Of a stretch of 8,849 nucleotides of DNA, positions 6,571 to 8,849 are shown piece by piece. Where the stretch lies: positions 1 to 8,849 of the forward strand of contig CALWKL010000074.1 of NCBI GenBank assembly GCA_944381255.1, given 5' to 3'. Both the position numbers and the translations under genes were made by a program. Each line of letters begins with the position of its first letter. Positions within the stretch are counted from its first letter, which is position 1. Source of the stretch: an uncultured Clostridia bacterium (GTDB lineage: Bacteria > Bacillota > Clostridia > Christensenellales > UBA1242). The notes beneath the pieces were generated by a model, which did no database searches, was not told the origin of the DNA, and worked only from the letters and a program-made list of their open reading frames with translations.

Positions 6571-7521
6571 TCAAATTACATATTTTAATGAGTATACATT
6601 TTCCCACTCTTCTCTTTTCCTTGGGGTAATGATTTGACCGTTGTCTATATAGTATTTTAGACCATTGATATTGAAATACAATACCATACTAAGAGCGCTG
6701 TTGAATAGCACGCAAGCAGGTATAGATATAATCAATCCCACTGAAGCAGTTAGACTAATAGCAGCAATAGTAATAGCCACCATACATATAGCAAGGATAA
6801 AGTAAGTAGCAAAAATTTTACCAAAGTTTTTAAAAGAAGCGCGAGTACTCTCTCTCAATGCGTCCCACACCCCAATATTACGGACTACCACACAAGGCAC
6901 CCAAGCACAAAAAATAGCATTACGAAGTGCATACAACACAGTAAATACAAGTATTACTACAAAAGGCGCAAAGGTAACTAGCCAGAAATTACCTGTAAAA
7001 TATAGCATCAAAGAGCATGCTACTGCCACACATATGATTATATTACAAGGCAATACTACTAAAATTTTTGCTAATTGCAACTTGACAGACTGAACTAAAT
7101 TTTTGATAAAGCAATTACTAAACCCTAATTTCGAATTACTGCCCATATATCCATACAAACAATCAGCCAATGCCATCTCACTAAGTGCTAAGATAAAGCT
7201 ACCAAGCACGCATACCAATATAAAGAATAGGACTAAGATAGGCAAAATATTCTGCCAGTTAGCAAATATTATATCTATTATTTGTTGAAAAATTTCCGCC
7301 AAAGATTCAAAAATATGATTCACATTGCCGACCAAATTTTCGGTAAGCAAGGTATAAATCTTATCGAATACTCCAGCCTCTACAAGATTACTGATAAAAG
7401 GGTAACATACAGCAAAGCACACTCCACCTATTACCAGACCACATACGATAAAATAAGCCAAAATTCGCCAAATCAAACCGCTATTACGGAAAAACAACTT
7501 CGTTGTATCTGTTGTAATCAT
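6571..7521 (-). CDS. six-helix membrane protein of unknown function (second of a pair)
   Basis: I do not recognise this 316-residue integral membrane protein. Hydrophobic helices fall at about 17-40, 90-115, 148-175, 179-200, 234-258 and 262-285. Between helices 1 and 2 lies a mildly amphipathic stretch of about 50 residues (NLVGNVNHIFESLAEIF region). Between helices 4 and 5 is a polar segment with ALRESTRASFKNFGK at 221-235, and the C-terminal tail is charged. There is no signal peptidase site, catalytic motif, Walker motif or known transporter signature. Loop-helix order and the segment MGSNSKLGFSNCF after helix 2 resemble the upstream gene (MGTVSLKSSFSLNNN), so the two look like diverged paralogues. 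The start ATG has AGGAGG 4 nt upstream, overlapping the stop codon of the preceding gene, which implies translational coupling. A 40-nt gap separates it from rnj. Confidence 0.82.
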   Translation of the reverse strand: MITTDTTKLFFRNSGLIWRILAYFIVCGLVIGGVCFAVCYPFISNLVEAGVFDKIYTLLTENLVGNVNHIFESLAEIFQQIIDIIFANWQNILPILVLFFILVCVLGSFILALSEMALADCLYGYMGSNSKLGFSNCFIKNLVQSVKLQLAKILVVLPCNIIICVAVACSLMLYFTGNFWLVTFAPFVVILVFTVLYALRNAIFCAWVPCVVVRNIGVWDALRESTRASFKNFGKIFATYFILAICMVAITIAAISLTASVGLIISIPACVLFNSALSMVLYFNINGLKYYIDNGQIITPRKREEWENVYSLKYVI

Positions 7522-7524
7522 ACT

Positions 7525-7530
7525 ACCTCC
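7525..7530 (-). promoter_or_regulatory. ribosome binding site overlapping the upstream stop codon
   Basis: AGGAGG on the minus strand overlaps the TAG stop (7530-7532) of the first membrane gene and sits 4 nt before the ATG of the second. A ribosome ending on the first gene would be placed to re-initiate on the second. Confidence 0.8.
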
Positions 7531-8345
7531 TATTTCCTTTGATAATATTTTAACTTGTCTTTACGCGCCAAATGATTGTTTTCAAAAAATAGCACCATAC
7601 TATTCACACAGACCATAGGTATAAAAATTATACAAGACAGCACATTACCAATCAGCGGCAAATTAATCGCTGTAAAAATTTGCATCAACACAAAGCATGT
7701 ACCCAAGGTAAGCACTTCTATAAAAAAGAGTTGTGCAGATTTTGCAGACATTGCTCGTACACCGTTACCCAACCCCACTAGCATAGGAGAACCCTCTAGC
7801 ATAGTCTCTACAGTGGCATATCCAAATAAGGTAAATCCTCGTCCATATAGCACCATTAATCCCAATACTACAATATAATTAAAAATGTTACAAAATATCG
7901 AACCGACACCATTATTTGCTCCCAAGAAGTGCACAAAATACATAAGTAACATTGCGATTACATTCAAAATAAATACTTGAATAAATAAGATAATCGTAGT
8001 TTTGAATACACCCAAAACGTTGTTATTTAGACTAAATGAACTTTTTAGTGAGACGGTACCCATTCTAAAGTGATTCTCAATAAACCCAAGCATCAGGCTA
8101 ACAAAAATCACAAATATTATTAAACCTATAACAAAATAAAGTATTGACCACCAAGTATACTGAAATACTGCTGAAAAGAAGTCTGCAAAAGTTAGCAAAG
8201 TCAAATTGTGATATTCAAATACAAATTCATACATTCCAAACGGATCAAAAAACAATCCTAAGAACAATGCTGGAACTATAGTAAATACAAATAGATACAA
8301 AAAATACTTAAAATAATAGTTCAACACATCTTTTACATATTCCAT
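7530..8345 (-). CDS. six-helix membrane protein of unknown function (first of a pair, operon leader gene)
   Basis: I do not recognise this 271-residue membrane protein. Predicted helices lie at about 12-32, 65-88, 113-137, 148-168, 204-225 and 229-254, with a short basic tail (ARKDKLKYYQRK). A 30-residue loop rich in Phe and Tyr separates helices 1 and 2. A 25-residue polar stretch with GFIENHFRMGTVSLKSSFSL follows helix 2. A connector with VETMLEGSP and GNGVRAMSAKSAQ links helices 4 and 5. The layout matches the next gene, suggesting an ancestral duplication and possibly a hetero-oligomer; both points are inference. The ATG at 8345 has GAGG 5 nt upstream. It is the first gene after the promoter at 8504-8532 and ends inside the ribosome binding site of its partner. 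Confidence 0.82.
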   Translation of the reverse strand: MEYVKDVLNYYFKYFLYLFVFTIVPALFLGLFFDPFGMYEFVFEYHNLTLLTFADFFSAVFQYTWWSILYFVIGLIIFVIFVSLMLGFIENHFRMGTVSLKSSFSLNNNVLGVFKTTIILFIQVFILNVIAMLLMYFVHFLGANNGVGSIFCNIFNYIVVLGLMVLYGRGFTLFGYATVETMLEGSPMLVGLGNGVRAMSAKSAQLFFIEVLTLGTCFVLMQIFTAINLPLIGNVLSCIIFIPMVCVNSMVLFFENNHLARKDKLKYYQRK

Positions 8346-8497
8346 ATTAACCTCAAAAAAGTCAAAGATTGAAAATTAGCCTCTATACTAGAGCTTGATT
8401 TTGTGCAAAAACTGCACAGATATAAACTTATAAATTAAATTACTGTACCAAAAACAATCAATCTAAAACACAAAATGTGCTAATCAACCACTATTCT
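8346..8497 (-). ncRNA. long leader of the five-gene operon with possible RNA structure
   Basis: The predicted start near 8497 and the ATG at 8345 leave an untranslated leader of about 150 nt with no convincing small open frame. It contains a TGTGCA/TGCACA hairpin (8402-8418), a CTCTA/TAGAG hairpin (8381-8393) and a small CACA/TGTG hairpin (8469-8479). A 7-bp long-range match AGATTGA/TCAATCT (8458-8464 with 8366-8372) would close a multibranch structure around the first two. A competing pairing joins TTGATTAGC (8479-8487) with GCTAA and TCAA (8376-8380 and 8369-8372). I match none of this to a riboswitch class I know. No hairpin is followed by a strong U-tract, so attenuation is not evident. 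Confidence 0.4.
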
Positions 8498-8503
8498 TTT
8501 TTC

Positions 8504-8532
8504 ATTATAACACACATTTTTTTATATTTCAA
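8504..8532 (-). promoter_or_regulatory. sigma-A promoter of the membrane-rnj-trmR-trhP operon
   Basis: On the minus strand TTGAAA (8527-8532), 17 bp, TATAAT (8504-8509) matches consensus at 11 of 12 positions. A TGT directly before the -10 makes an extended -10, and A/T tracts lie upstream. This is the only strong promoter I see between the upstream gene's terminator and the five-gene operon. Transcription is predicted to start near 8497. Confidence 0.87.
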
Positions 8533-8585
8533 GTAAAACTAAAAAATTGTTTTGTTTAATTTCGGCGAATTAAGCAAAATACACA

Positions 8586-8614
8586 TAAAAACAAAAGGTC
8601 GAAACACTCGACCT
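8586..8614 (-). terminator. intrinsic terminator of the right-edge gene
   Basis: AGGTCGA (minus, 8608-8614), a 5-nt loop and TCGACCT (8596-8602) form a perfect 7-bp stem, followed on the minus strand by TTTGTTTTTA. It lies 6 nt after the stop codon of the partial gene and before the operon promoter at 8504-8532, so it separates the two transcription units. Confidence 0.9.
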
Positions 8615-8620
8615 CGTATC

Positions 8621-8849
8621 CTATTTGTTATTAAGATAAAAATCTGCAACAGTATTTTGCAATTCCATATGATAAAATCTTACACTCTTAACCGAACGCA
8701 ACATATTGTTTAGGCTAATAAGTAATGCATTAAAGATACGGAAATTTTGCATTGCTGTAGCCTCAAACATTGCGTTGAGAGTGATATTTAAGTCAGCGAG
8801 CTTATCCTTCTTTATTTTACTATCCAAAGCAATGGTCTCTTTTATCTGT
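8621..8849 (-). CDS. unrecognised protein, C-terminal part (partial)
   Basis: The frame is open from the right edge to a TAG at 8621-8623, giving the last 75 residues of a longer protein. It remains open upstream of the TTG at 8825-8827, so that codon need not be a start. The visible part is predicted mostly alpha-helical, with segments such as LADLNITLNAMFEATAMQNF and IFNALLISLNNMLRSV and no transmembrane stretch or known motif. I cannot assign a function. A terminator follows 6 nt after the stop, so this is the last gene of an upstream transcription unit. That it is a real gene is supported by the terminator placement and by the uninterrupted frame. Confidence 0.65.
   Translation of the reverse strand, partial: QIKETIALDSKIKKDKLADLNITLNAMFEATAMQNFRIFNALLISLNNMLRSVKSVRFYHMELQNTVADFYLNNK

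Noticed and set aside
8554..8575. TTAATT/AATTAA hairpin as a second terminator upstream of the operon promoter
   Set aside because: The stem is almost all A-T with a short loop, and the U-tract is about 8 nt away on the minus strand. The GC-bearing hairpin at 8596-8614 already serves this role.

Overview
The window comes from an AT-rich, low-GC Gram-positive bacterium, most likely a member of the Clostridia or a related Bacillota lineage. The evidence is a Firmicutes-type 16S rRNA 5' end, near-consensus sigma-A promoters, strong AGGAG-type ribosome binding sites, compact intrinsic terminators, and an RNase J gene next to yrrM-type and U32-type tRNA-modification genes. I cannot name a genus. 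There is no sign of a phage, insertion sequence, CRISPR array or recent transfer; this looks like core chromosome.

Layout from left to right. (1) 1-163: the 5' end of a 16S rRNA gene on the minus strand, running off the left edge. (2) 164-662: a gene-free stretch. It holds the rRNA leader with a hairpin followed by a boxA-like element, a consensus rRNA promoter (TTGACA, 17 bp, TATAAT) with A-tracts upstream, a possible second minus-strand promoter further out, and the upstream region of udg. (3) 663-1331: uracil-DNA glycosylase, the only plus-strand gene. (4) 1403-1447: a 17-bp perfect inverted repeat shared as a terminator by udg and the convergent transporter gene. (5) 1456-2700: an MFS-type 12-helix transporter with its own promoter at 2720-2748. 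(6) 2755-8532: a probable five-gene minus-strand operon. Its promoter is at 8504-8532, followed by a leader of about 150 nt, two six-helix membrane proteins of unknown function, RNase J, the tRNA wobble-uridine methyltransferase TrmR, a U32-family TrhP-like tRNA hydroxylation protein, and a terminator at 2755-2793. (7) 8586-8849: the 3' end of an unrecognised gene and its terminator.

In the main operon the last three genes all act on RNA. RNase J is a 5'-3' exonuclease and endonuclease of mRNA decay and rRNA maturation. The TrhP-type protein and TrmR are known in Bacillus subtilis to make 5-hydroxyuridine and then 5-methoxyuridine at tRNA position 34. Junctions inside the operon are tight (8, 40, 4 and 2 nt), and two ribosome binding sites overlap or abut the preceding stop codon, so the genes are probably co-transcribed and partly translationally coupled. 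The least explained part is the start of the operon: two membrane proteins with matching architecture, preceded by a long leader that can fold into alternative helices.
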